The notes beneath the pieces are model-generated. The model did no database searches and was not told the DNA's origin. It saw only the letters and a program-made list of their open reading frames with translations. Below, piece after piece: positions 27,501 through 34,880 of a DNA stretch of 36,449 bases (position 1 is its first letter; every line of letters starts with the position of its first letter). The translations under genes were made by a program, and so were the position numbers. Source of the stretch: Planctomycetota bacterium (GTDB lineage: Bacteria > Planctomycetota > Planctomycetia > Gemmatales > Gemmataceae); the NCBI GenBank assembly GCA_021807595.1, contig JAKBCS010000042.1:1-36449 (forward strand), written 5' to 3'.

Positions 27501-27724
27501 ACTTGCGCGGCATCTATGCGGCGGCGTTCTGCGACGTGGGCAATGTCTACTTGCGCGGTCAGTCCGTGGGTAGCGGCGTAGCCGAGGCCGTCGGAGCGGG
27601 TTTGCGGCTCGATGTCGCCTGGTTCACCTTCGTCGAACGCACCATCTTCCGCCTCGACGCCGCCAAGACCGTCAACAGCACCGCCCCCATGCAAATCTGG
27701 GCGGGAATCGAGCATCCATTTTGA
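24545..27724 (+). CDS. M1-peptidase-like pseudoenzyme fused to beta-barrel
   Basis: From the ATG at 24545 the protein has 1059 residues; an upstream in-frame ATG at 24452 is rejected because the signal peptide (FRFALAALVLALAP) starts here. Residues up to about 620 resemble M1 aminopeptidases: YFGWNSNECSGLILLD in the GAMEN region, then VAQATCHQWWYN and WMDEGVATYF. The normal HEXXH-X18-E is here Q395-A396-T-C-H399 with E418 at the right distance, so one zinc ligand and the catalytic Glu are missing. The last 350 or so residues look like an Omp85/surface-antigen barrel (GGSSLFRGYD; end GIEHPF). It is probably outer-membrane anchored and catalytically dead. Residues about 144-164 are a repeat insertion. 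Confidence 0.8.
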   Translation: MDRATFNSCFRFALAALVLALAPASTRADAPSPLPRYYLDIQLDTDQHVAVVRQRIVWTNCQARPANELIFNAHSHYQLPDKDVGMTSKIFEILRMMPSESLDFEGHALDVRKVRLMKIERAENTEELGQPRKVEDPANGGGKPQEAYAPRSAEKTQGAYAPRSDGDSLPFHYDEKNDSALVVPLPRPLLQGETVTVDLDFALKLPEKYGRWGHWRGITYLTNWLPVLAVYNRGGWQPTPYVCWHQPFYNEAGLYTARLTLPCQQKVACSAAVLTDTSLANGRRQIDFAPFYARDFSLVCSDRFHEYTGKCGDITIRCLAEPKHEHHARFAVESAREALATYSRWFGPYPYRHFTVVESYFGWNSNECSGLILLDSRILGMPKLAKGFVDYLVAQATCHQWWYNVVGTHGYSETWMDEGVATYFAYRLMKTKYGSNDPLVNYPTGLKWLPNVRRSDYRYFNLYGTIARAELQPTVQDIPKFGHIVDLYSMCYERGSKIIGMIEHDLGEKAFFDFMRFVYERHAWGILRVADFQRDLEQFTHKSWQTFFDRWVYGAGVSDWCVEDVKIQSTASERPHLPRMVYGRYTSAMKSWFRPKNPCKVTVIVKQKADYNDPTVLGFRLDDGEGYQIRIPIVPETGLVETTDPPGRVETLADNRVRVEVELSNWPTQITVDPDEILVDRNPANNYWKPSFRVRATPLYTFLDETDLTNAYDRWNLIFGPWIFAPTYDNPWFTRSTRFGVRGGGYRTAAFEGGGYAAYRTDYRDFVEGVDAIFDHWPFPHTEAGFVFERRFAGTLKGEDNANIGVAYARYVIDYGDSLYLPPFQYAEVFTTIQDDLLPLARETVPGAERFRHQGMGGAHYHINYLTPYWNPEGGFSADVSYAGGLVLPGEAQAIDGSHQFLGQATYVQAMPDGLGWLSDTVFAFRAYGAFGLPNNVQYFALGGSSLFRGYDLAQRQGNALWVGSVEWRFPVARELNWAFFDRAFNLRGIYAAAFCDVGNVYLRGQSVGSGVAEAVGAGLRLDVAWFTFVERTIFRLDAAKTVNSTAPMQIWAGIEHPF
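24975..25037. repeat. Two in-frame copies of a 27-bp palindromic repeat
   Basis: Units at 24975-25001 and 25011-25037 match at 26 of 27 positions with a 36-bp period, exactly 12 codons. Each contains GGCTTACGCCCCCCGCTCGG, and a preceding run of eight G with GTAA (near 24962-24972) can pair with TTACGCCCCCC. The encoded residues EAYAPRSAE and GAYAPRSDG form a loop in the peptidase-like domain. Flanking codons are undisturbed. Confidence 0.85.
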
Positions 27725-27805
27725 GGAAGTAGCCGGTAGCCAATAGCCGGTCGATAAAAGGCAGTAGGCAAAGGGAAGTAGGCAGCAAGCGATATGCAAA
27801 AAGCA

Positions 27806-27856
27806 GTAGGCAGAAGGCAGCCGTGATCCGAAGATTCTTGACTGCCTCCTGCCTAC
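27806..27856. terminator. Hairpin between convergent genes
   Basis: GTAGGCAGAAGGCAG at 27806-27820 pairs with 27842-27856 at 14 of 15 positions around a 21-base loop. It lies in the 149-bp gap between the rightward barrel gene and the leftward secreted-protein gene and could terminate both. The gap is built from repeated words such as GCAGTAGGCA and TAGCCGGTAGCC, so it is probably a repeat-derived structure. Confidence 0.5.
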
Positions 27857-27873
27857 GGACGAATGACTGCCGA

Positions 27874-28743
27874 CTACTTCTCCAACGGCGACGGTTCCGG
27901 CAGTTTCTCGCGCTTGGGTAGTTCGAGTTTGTCGCCGTTCTCCGGTTTGTCGGCGTCGGTGTCCTCGGCGACCTTGATGGTGAGTTGGAAACCGAAGTCC
28001 TTTTTGACCGCTCCGTGGAATGGCTCTTTGTAGCTCAGCCACAAGGGGTCGATGGCCGGGTCGGGCGCGAACTCCGCCGACGGTCCCTTGGTCGGCAATA
28101 CGGTCGGTTGGGCCATTGCCGAGACGCGGAACGTCTGATGCAGCGTGTAACGGCCCGCCGTCACCGGGACACTCTGAGGTCCGTCGTGATCGTTGACGGA
28201 GAGGCTCTGTCTACCGCAAACGGAATGGGGCGGCACGCAGAGACTGAGGAGGCTCTGCGAGCCGACGCCGATGGCGGCGCAAGCGTTTTCGTATCCCGCA
28301 CCATCGCGCATGCCGTGGCTGCGCAACAAACCGATGACGCGGCCTTCCATCGTCAACTTGCCCTTTTTCACTTTGGGATTATCGAAGGACAACTCGAAAC
28401 ATTGTTCGAGATCGAACGCCTGGGCGGCATGAGCTTCGCGCAGCGCTCCATAAGCCACGGCCGCGCCGGACATGGTGATGACGAGCGTATCGGGCGAGGG
28501 CTGAGCGATGTCGATATTCCCGCCGCCGGTATGCGTGCAGCCGCGCCGCTCCGGCATGACGTGGCCGTGACGCGGGCCGAGGACGAACGAAATCGGCGGC
28601 GCGGACGCGGGCGCAGGTTGCACCGTGATGTTCACCGGCGTGCCCGGCTGCGCCGTCGTTTTCTCCTGAGCGTTCAGCGTAAGCGGCAGCAGCATTCCCA
28701 CCGCCGCCGCCCACACGCGCCGCTTCCCAATCCTTCGGGTCAT
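27874..28743 (-). CDS. Secreted protein of unknown function
   Basis: From the ATG at 28743 (GGAGGAGGAG lies upstream) the protein has 289 residues with a clear signal peptide (TRRIGKRRVWAAAVGMLLPL, cut near NAQ). The longer reading to 28812 is not preferred because the extra part precedes the signal. The mature protein is rich in short strands and holds several Cys (for example RRGCTHTGGG, ENACAAIG, SLLSLCVPPH, SVCGRQS), probably disulfide-bonded outside the cytoplasm. The C-terminus is charged and Pro-rich. I do not recognise a family. It lies 96 bp downstream of the OmpL-like porin gene on the same strand and may be co-expressed with it. Confidence 0.8.
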   Translation of the reverse strand: MTRRIGKRRVWAAAVGMLLPLTLNAQEKTTAQPGTPVNITVQPAPASAPPISFVLGPRHGHVMPERRGCTHTGGGNIDIAQPSPDTLVITMSGAAVAYGALREAHAAQAFDLEQCFELSFDNPKVKKGKLTMEGRVIGLLRSHGMRDGAGYENACAAIGVGSQSLLSLCVPPHSVCGRQSLSVNDHDGPQSVPVTAGRYTLHQTFRVSAMAQPTVLPTKGPSAEFAPDPAIDPLWLSYKEPFHGAVKKDFGFQLTIKVAEDTDADKPENGDKLELPKREKLPEPSPLEK

Positions 28744-28780
28744 AAATCTCTCCTCCTCCAAAAAACGAGTCCTGCGAAAC

Positions 28781-28840
28781 GGCGGCGTAAGCGGCCGGGT
28801 TCTGTTCGCCAAACCCGGCAGCGTAAGCGGCCGGTTCGCC
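28781..28840. repeat. Tandem pair of the dispersed repeat
   Basis: GCGTAAGCGGCCGG occurs at 28785-28798 and again at 28821-28834, with GTTCGCC following each. These are inverted relatives of the units at 13728 and 22376. The array ends at the first base of the stop codon of the leftward porin gene. Confidence 0.65.
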
Positions 28841-30384
28841 TACCAGCGAATGATCAAATCCGACGCCGCCGTGAAAATGCCGTGATGGCCTTCAAACGGT
28901 TTTTGCAACCAATTGTCGTCGTAGCGCAATTCGGGGCGAATGACCATGCTCTTGTTGATGTGATATTGCACGCCCGTTGTCAGAGAGGTGTAGAGCCCGG
29001 CAAAGCCGGTACGTTGGCCCTGGCAGTCGTCGAACGTCTCAAAACGGACAACACTTCCCCATTTAGGAGAAATCGTCCAGAACATATAGTGAGCCGCAGA
29101 GAACCAGTTGGCGAAACCGTTGGAGCTTCCGACGGCCAAGGCATCTTGCGGCACATTGTTCTGATAGGCGTAAATCGCCTCCATATTGTAACTCAGCACG
29201 GTGTTGAACAAATGGGTATAGACGAGATCGAAAGCGTTGAAATTGTTGCGGCCAAACGGCTCGGTGGCCAGCGCGACGGTGCTTTGTTGCGGCGGCGTGG
29301 CGTAGGCGGGATTAAACGTGCCGCGACCCAACGATGTGGCCACCGTAACCGTGTTGCGTCCGCCCGGCTGCACCCAGCGGAGATTGCCGACGAAACGCAA
29401 CTCTTCGGACGGATCGCCGAAGAACACGTCGTTACCGTTGGCCAGCATGAACACGCCGGACCATTCCTTGTTGAAGGTCACATACGCGGCCAGGCCAGAA
29501 TGGGTGAAGGGGGGAGACCAGTTGAAGGCATAAGAGCGAGAAAGCAACGGCGTACTGACCGCTTCGAGGCTTTCCACGCCCCACGGAGTATACAAGCGGC
29601 CCAAACGGAACTCCACCCCTTGAAACAGCGTCGGCACATACATCGAAACGTATTCTTGAATCGGATCGACGCCGTAGAGATTCTGCCCACCCGTCGAATT
29701 GTACAACTGACTGTTGAACAACCCGCGCGGCAAGGTAAAGCGATAGTCGCTACCGGTCAGCACGTCGAGCTGAAAGCCGAAGCTCGGCGACGTGGTGCCG
29801 CTGGTGACGACGCTGCGGCCGACGCGGAACCACGCCTGCTGCATTAAATACTTGTTGGCCTGGTCGTTCCAGGTAATGGTACCGTTGGTGACTTTGTCCG
29901 TACTGGCGGTGTACGACTGCTCGACCCAGCCGGTCATAAAGAAGCGATTGTCGTCGAAAAACGCTCCCAGGGCCGTACCCTGTAACTCGCGCATCAACCA
30001 CCAACGGTCGGGGAGCGGCGCGGGCGGGGCGGCCGGCGCGGGCGGGACGGGCGGCGGAGCCGGCGTCGCCAAAAACGGCGCGGTAATCTCCACCGGCTCG
30101 GCGGGAGCGGCGGCATCGGAGGATTCCGCAGCAGCGGCGCGCGACCACGTTAAACTGGGAAAATTCAACGCAGCGTCGGCTGGTCCGGTGGCACTCGGAG
30201 AGCCACGAACGGAGTCGCTAGAAGGCAGATCGTCCTGAATCGGGTATAACTGGGCGGTTGGGGCGGGAGAGATCGAATCCAATTGAGGACCGACCGCCGA
30301 CACGGCCGCCCCAAGCGGGGCGGTAGCCTCTCCGGTTGTCTGTCCCGGCGTAAGAGCCGTCAACAGCAATACGAACGATACCAT
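28840..30384 (-). CDS. OmpL-like beta-barrel porin (BBP2 family)
   Basis: I start at the ATG at 30384, with CGGAG six bases upstream, giving 514 residues; starts at 30414 and 30417 would add about ten residues. The N-terminus is a signal peptide (FVLLLTALTPG). A long Ala/Pro-rich link follows, ending near PAPAAPPAPLPD. The remaining 380 or so residues are the alternating strands of an outer-membrane barrel, with text like GFQLDVLTGSDYRF, RLGRLYTPWGVE and VQYHINKSMVIRPELRYD typical of the BBP2 (PF07642) family. It ends in IIRW, an aromatic C-terminus. The transported substrate is unknown. Confidence 0.82.
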   Translation of the reverse strand: MVSFVLLLTALTPGQTTGEATAPLGAAVSAVGPQLDSISPAPTAQLYPIQDDLPSSDSVRGSPSATGPADAALNFPSLTWSRAAAAESSDAAAPAEPVEITAPFLATPAPPPVPPAPAAPPAPLPDRWWLMRELQGTALGAFFDDNRFFMTGWVEQSYTASTDKVTNGTITWNDQANKYLMQQAWFRVGRSVVTSGTTSPSFGFQLDVLTGSDYRFTLPRGLFNSQLYNSTGGQNLYGVDPIQEYVSMYVPTLFQGVEFRLGRLYTPWGVESLEAVSTPLLSRSYAFNWSPPFTHSGLAAYVTFNKEWSGVFMLANGNDVFFGDPSEELRFVGNLRWVQPGGRNTVTVATSLGRGTFNPAYATPPQQSTVALATEPFGRNNFNAFDLVYTHLFNTVLSYNMEAIYAYQNNVPQDALAVGSSNGFANWFSAAHYMFWTISPKWGSVVRFETFDDCQGQRTGFAGLYTSLTTGVQYHINKSMVIRPELRYDDNWLQKPFEGHHGIFTAASDLIIRW

Positions 30385-30755
30385 TGCTATCTCCGCAGCG
30401 CCTTCGCGCACCATCACCCATCACGCGACACGGATGACAACGGCAAGGAGAGGAGGTGCCGTCCCATTCGAGGCGCAGTGATTTCCATGCCGCCATCTCG
30501 CTCAGACTGTAGGGATTGTATCGGCAGAATTTCTCAGAAATTTCAGTGCCTTTTGAGATACATTTCAGCCCGACATAAAGCTCTCCTTGAGCGCGGGGGA
30601 GTGGGAGGTATTGCGGATAAAACGGTAAAGGTTCCTTGATCCCTCGTTCTTTCCGCGTTACCATCACCATTATGGCGAGCGAGGGGCATTAGCCCTCCGA
30701 TGCTAGCCAGCACAATGATTCCTGCATCTTCGGGACGCTGCGAGGAGATCGCCGC
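30385..30755. other. Intergenic region between porin and DUF1549 gene
   Basis: This divergent gap should hold promoters for both flanking genes. Apart from a weak hairpin at 30681-30697 (GAGGG / CCCTC with a seven-base loop) nothing stands out. A long leftward reading across it is an antisense shadow of the next gene. Confidence 0.4.
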
Positions 30756-32960
30756 ATGTGCCGTGCCTGTTCCATACTCATCGCGATCGGACTGCTGCCT
30801 CTCCTTGCCGATACTACCGCCTCGGCGGCGGAGATTCCCGCTCTGTTCCGAACGCCGCGCCGTCCCGCCGTACCCGTTGTGAAAAACCGAGCGTGGGTGC
30901 GCACTCCGATCGACGCCTTCATCCTGGCGCGCCTGGAAGCGGAAGGATTGACTCCTGCGCCGCCGGCCGACAAGGAGCGTTTGCTGCGCCGCGTCACCTT
31001 CGATCTGACCGGACTGCCGCCGACCTTGGCCGAGCAAGAAGCGTTCTTGGCCGACGCTTCTCCCGACGCCTATCGCAAAGTGGTCGAGCGATTGTTGGCG
31101 TCGCCGCGCTACGGCGAGCGTTGGGCGCAGCATTGGCTCGATCTGGTCCGCTACGCTGAAAGCGATGGCTTCAAAGCCGACGATCTGCGACCCGCCGCTC
31201 ATCGCTACCGCGATTACGTCGTTCGCGCGCTCAACAGTGATGTACCCTACGACCGCTTCCTCCGCCAACAGCTTGCCGGCGACGAATTGGAGCCGGACAA
31301 TCCGGATGCCCTCGTCGCCACCGGATTTCTGCGTCTGTGGCCGGACGAATACAACGCCGCCAATCTGGAGCAACGCCGTCAGGAAATCCTCGATGATGTC
31401 ACCGACGTGACGGGGCAGGTTTTTCTCGGTCTGACGTTCGGTTGCGCCCGCTGCCACGATCACAAATTCGATCCCATCGCACAGACGGATTACTTCCGCC
31501 TCCAAGCGTTCTTCGCACCGATGCGCACGCGCGACGATTTACCCGCGGCAAGCGAGAAGGAACGCCGCGATTATCGGCACCGTCTCGAAGCCTGGCAGAA
31601 GGCCAGCGCGGCGATTCGCGCCGAAATGGACAAGCTGCTCGCCGACAAACGACAAGCACACCGCCAATCGGCGCTGGGGAAGTTTCGGGCCGAGATTCAA
31701 CAAGCCGTTCTCACTCCGGACGACAAACGCACGCCGTATCAACGCCATATCGCGTTGGTCGCGGAGAAGCAGCTACAATCTCCCGATGAGGCACTGGTCA
31801 AGAGTTTGCCCGCCGACAAGAAGAAAGCCTACGAACGGCTGGAGAAACAACTCGCGGCTTCGTCGATGCCCCGCCCCGAACCGTTGCCGTCGGCGATGGC
31901 CGCGACCGATGCCGGCCTGGACGCGCCGCCTACCTTTCTCTTGGCCGGAGGCGATTGGCGCAAGCCGCGCGAAGAGATGCAACCTGGCTTCCCGATGGTT
32001 CTCGATACTTCCAAGCCCGACATCAGCCCCAATAAAGAAAGAAAGACTACGGGAAGGCGTTCCTCCTTGGCCCGCTGGATGACGCGGGCGGACAATCCGC
32101 TGACGGCGCGCGTGGCGGTCAACCGCTTGTGGCAGCATCATTTCGGGACCGGCATCGTCGCCTCGTCCGGCGACTTTGGAGCGATGGGCGAACCGCCCAC
32201 GCATCCCGAACTGCTGGACTGGCTGGCCGTCGAGTTCGTCTCGCACGGTTGGAGCATCAAGCACATGCACAGGCTGATGGTGCTGTCCGCCGCCTATTGT
32301 CAAGATTCGCGCGTCGATGCCGCATCTGCTGCTTGTGTTGCCGCCCGCCGCGTCGATGCCGAAAATCGTTTGCTCTGGCACGCTCGGCGGCGGCGGTTGG
32401 AAGGCGAGGCGCTGCGCGATTCCATGCTCGCGCTGTCCGGCGAACTTAGCGTGCGCATGTTCGGCCCCAGCGCGAAGCCGAAATTGCCCGCCAACATCAG
32501 CAAATACGCCTGGAAACCCGATGCCGCTCCCCAGGACCGCCATCGCCGATCTATCTACGTTTTGGCCAAACGCAACATGCGCTATCCGCTGTTCGATGCC
32601 TTCGACCTGCCGGATATGCACAATTGCTGCTCGCGGCGTTTGACCACCACGACCTCGCCGCAAGCGCTGTTGCTTCTTAACGGCGACGTTGCCCTCGAAC
32701 GCGGTCAACGTCTCGCCGAGATTCTAAGCGAACGCTTCGGCGACAACGATGCGCAACTCGTCGCGGAGGCGTATCGTCTCGCCTGGGGACGCCGGGCCGA
32801 CAAGGATGAGATTCAACTGGGCGTGCGTTTCCTCGAGCAACGCAGCGAACAATTGCGCGCGCAACGGGGCGGCGACCGCGGTTCGCAAGATCGCGCCGCC
32901 GTCCTCGCCGACTTTTGCCACGCCTTGCTGAACACCAACGAGTTTCTCTTCGTCGATTGA
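30756..32960 (+). CDS. DUF1549/DUF1553 planctomycete secreted protein
   Basis: This 734-residue protein belongs to the PSCyt2-PSD1 family that is expanded in planctomycetes. GAGGAGA precedes the ATG and a signal peptide follows (CSILIAIGLLPLLADTTASA). DUF1549 spans about 45-260 and includes RVTFDLTGLPPT, YGERWAQHWLDLVRYAESDG and a CxxCH motif at C230-C233-H234 (CARCHDHKFDPI), which may bind heme or iron. DUF1553 fills the C-terminal half (RSSLARWMT, NPLTARVAVNRLWQHHFG). There is no N-terminal cytochrome domain, unlike longer members. It is paired with the DUF1501 gene 96 bp downstream. A role with complex polysaccharides is proposed for such pairs, but not proven. Confidence 0.92.
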   Translation: MCRACSILIAIGLLPLLADTTASAAEIPALFRTPRRPAVPVVKNRAWVRTPIDAFILARLEAEGLTPAPPADKERLLRRVTFDLTGLPPTLAEQEAFLADASPDAYRKVVERLLASPRYGERWAQHWLDLVRYAESDGFKADDLRPAAHRYRDYVVRALNSDVPYDRFLRQQLAGDELEPDNPDALVATGFLRLWPDEYNAANLEQRRQEILDDVTDVTGQVFLGLTFGCARCHDHKFDPIAQTDYFRLQAFFAPMRTRDDLPAASEKERRDYRHRLEAWQKASAAIRAEMDKLLADKRQAHRQSALGKFRAEIQQAVLTPDDKRTPYQRHIALVAEKQLQSPDEALVKSLPADKKKAYERLEKQLAASSMPRPEPLPSAMAATDAGLDAPPTFLLAGGDWRKPREEMQPGFPMVLDTSKPDISPNKERKTTGRRSSLARWMTRADNPLTARVAVNRLWQHHFGTGIVASSGDFGAMGEPPTHPELLDWLAVEFVSHGWSIKHMHRLMVLSAAYCQDSRVDAASAACVAARRVDAENRLLWHARRRRLEGEALRDSMLALSGELSVRMFGPSAKPKLPANISKYAWKPDAAPQDRHRRSIYVLAKRNMRYPLFDAFDLPDMHNCCSRRLTTTTSPQALLLLNGDVALERGQRLAEILSERFGDNDAQLVAEAYRLAWGRRADKDEIQLGVRFLEQRSEQLRAQRGGDRGSQDRAAVLADFCHALLNTNEFLFVD

Positions 32961-33056
32961 GCGCAAGAGTTCTGATGTGAAAATATGAACATAAACACAG
33001 GGACAAACCTGGCGAGCGAAGGGCTTCGGCCTCTCGGTGCGAACAATCATCGAGTT

Positions 33057-34484
33057 ATGGTGCATTCGCGCCGCGACTTTTTGACCCGCACCGGCGGCGG
33101 ATTGGGACTGCTCGCCCTTCTCGATCTGCTCCAGCGCGACGCCCGCGGCGACGAACCGACCGCAACAAATCCCATTGCCGCACGTTCGCCGTATCTCCCG
33201 GCCAGCGCACGGAGCGTCATTTGGTGCTTTCTCGACGGCGGACCCAGTCACATCGACTTGTTCGACCCCAAACCCGCATTGGCGAAACTCGACGGCAAAC
33301 CGTTGCCGTCGTCGTTCAAACGTCCGGTCACGGCGATGGGCCGTACCGCCCATACGCCGTTGTTGGCCTCGAAACGACGTTTCCAACGACACGGCCAATC
33401 CGGCTTGTGGGTCAGCGACTGGTATCCCCATCTGGCCGGCTGCGTCGATGACATGGCCATGCTGCACGGCTGCTGGGCGGATGGTCTCAATCACGTCGGC
33501 AGCGTCTGCCAAATGAACACCGGCAGCATTCTCGGCGGCAGGCCGTGCCTCGGTTCGTGGGCTTTGTACGGATTGGGCAGTCTCAGCGACAAATTGCCGG
33601 GCTACGTCGTTCTCCTCGATTATCCCGAAGATCCACCCGGCGGCGCGCGCAATTGGTCCACCGGCTTCATGCCCTCCACTTTTCAGGGCACGCGCTTCCG
33701 CGACGGCGGCACACCGATCCTGCACCTGAAGCCGTCCGACTCAACGATCGGCGGCCAACGCGCCAAACTCGATTTCGTCCAGGAATTGAATCGCCGCCAT
33801 CTCGCCGCGCGCCGCGAGGATCACGATCTCGAAGCCCGCATCGCCTCGTACGAGTTGGCTTATCGCATGCAATCCGCCGCCACCGAAGCCGTCGATTTGT
33901 CCCGCGAGACGCGCGAAACCCAACGTCTTTACGGACTCGACGAGAAGACGACGGAGCGCGTGGGTCGCAACTGTCTGCTGGCCCGCCGTTTGGTCGAGCG
34001 CGGGGTGCGCTATGTGCAACTGTACTGCGGCTCCGGCAGTAAATGGGACGCCCATCGCAATGTCGAAGGCAACCACGCGCGCTATTGCCGCGAGAGCGAC
34101 AAGCCCATCGCCGGGCTGCTGCGCGACCTCAAGCGGCGCGGCTTGCTCGACAGCACGCTGGTCGTCTGGGGCGGCGAATTTGGCCGCACGCCGATGAGTG
34201 AGAGCGGCGATGGCCGCGACCACAACCCCTACGGCTTCACCACTTGGCTGGCCGGCGGCGGCGTCCGCGGCGGCGTCTGCCACGGCGCTACCGACGAACT
34301 GGGATTGTACGCCATCGACGGTCGCGTTCACGTCCACGATCTGCACGCCACCATTCTCTATTGTCTGGGGCTGGATCACCGCAAGCTCATCTTACCGTTC
34401 AACGGCCGCGACGAACGAGCAACCATCAACGGCGGCCATGTCCTACGAGACATCCTGAAAAGCCCGCCCACCATCGCCTCTTAG
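33057..34484 (+). CDS. DUF1501 Tat-exported sulfatase-like protein
   Basis: From the ATG at 33057 the protein has 475 residues and begins with a twin-arginine signal (HSRRDFLTRTGGGLGLLALL). An in-frame ATG at 32985 would place 24 residues before it and is less likely. The alkaline-phosphatase-like fold is seen in VIWCFLDGGPSHIDLFDPKP, LLARRLVERGVRYVQLY, TLVVWGGEFGRTP and HVHDLHATILYCLGLDH. DUF1501 proteins are companions of DUF1549/DUF1553 proteins in planctomycetes and are likely hydrolases outside the cytoplasm. The substrate is unknown. Confidence 0.92.
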   Translation: MVHSRRDFLTRTGGGLGLLALLDLLQRDARGDEPTATNPIAARSPYLPASARSVIWCFLDGGPSHIDLFDPKPALAKLDGKPLPSSFKRPVTAMGRTAHTPLLASKRRFQRHGQSGLWVSDWYPHLAGCVDDMAMLHGCWADGLNHVGSVCQMNTGSILGGRPCLGSWALYGLGSLSDKLPGYVVLLDYPEDPPGGARNWSTGFMPSTFQGTRFRDGGTPILHLKPSDSTIGGQRAKLDFVQELNRRHLAARREDHDLEARIASYELAYRMQSAATEAVDLSRETRETQRLYGLDEKTTERVGRNCLLARRLVERGVRYVQLYCGSGSKWDAHRNVEGNHARYCRESDKPIAGLLRDLKRRGLLDSTLVVWGGEFGRTPMSESGDGRDHNPYGFTTWLAGGGVRGGVCHGATDELGLYAIDGRVHVHDLHATILYCLGLDHRKLILPFNGRDERATINGGHVLRDILKSPPTIAS

Positions 34485-34655
34485 CGCTCTATCGGAAGGC
34501 ACAGCGAGCTTGCGGGCGCAAGGTCCCACCCGACAACTGGTTCGTTCCAGCCGATAGCAATCGGAGCAGCGATGGAGGTAATTCGGCGTGCGGGTGTTCG
34601 GTCGAGGGAGGACGGAAAGCGCGCGGTTACACTCCGGGCACCGGATGCGGGCCAT
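34443..34655 (-). CDS. Small putative zinc-ribbon protein
   Basis: This 70-residue reading starts with ATG after a GGAGAG eight bases upstream and encodes MARIRCPECNRALSVL. Cys residues fall as C6-x2-C9 and C30-x2-C33, the spacing of a zinc ribbon. The C-terminal 14 or so codons overlap the end of the DUF1501 gene on the other strand. No other feature of this stretch competes. It could be a regulator or chaperone-like small protein, but expression is unproven. A longer reading to 34706 adds only basic residues. Confidence 0.45.
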   Translation of the reverse strand: MARIRCPECNRALSVLPRPNTRTPNYLHRCSDCYRLERTSCRVGPCARKLAVPSDRALRGDGGRAFQDVS

Positions 34656-34880
34656 GCAATTCTCTCCACATTCGGATCGGGATTTCCTCTTCCCTCTCCG
34701 CTTCATCCACCGTCATAGGGGAAATGTGACAGCGCAAGGAGAACTCGCGCACCGATTTGTTGGACGCGCCTCAGTCCAGCCGTCCATATCCGCCTCCCAA
34801 CGCGATTCGCGGGGCGGACACACGCTACTTATGCCATCCGAACAGTCCTCTCCTTTCGCGGTCGGTCGACAAGGGGAGGA
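34656..34880. other. Gap between zinc-ribbon ORF and DUF1501 gene
   Basis: No gene, RNA or strong hairpin was seen. A possible promoter for the small leftward ORF would lie here, as would a terminator of the second DUF1501 gene. Confidence 0.4.
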
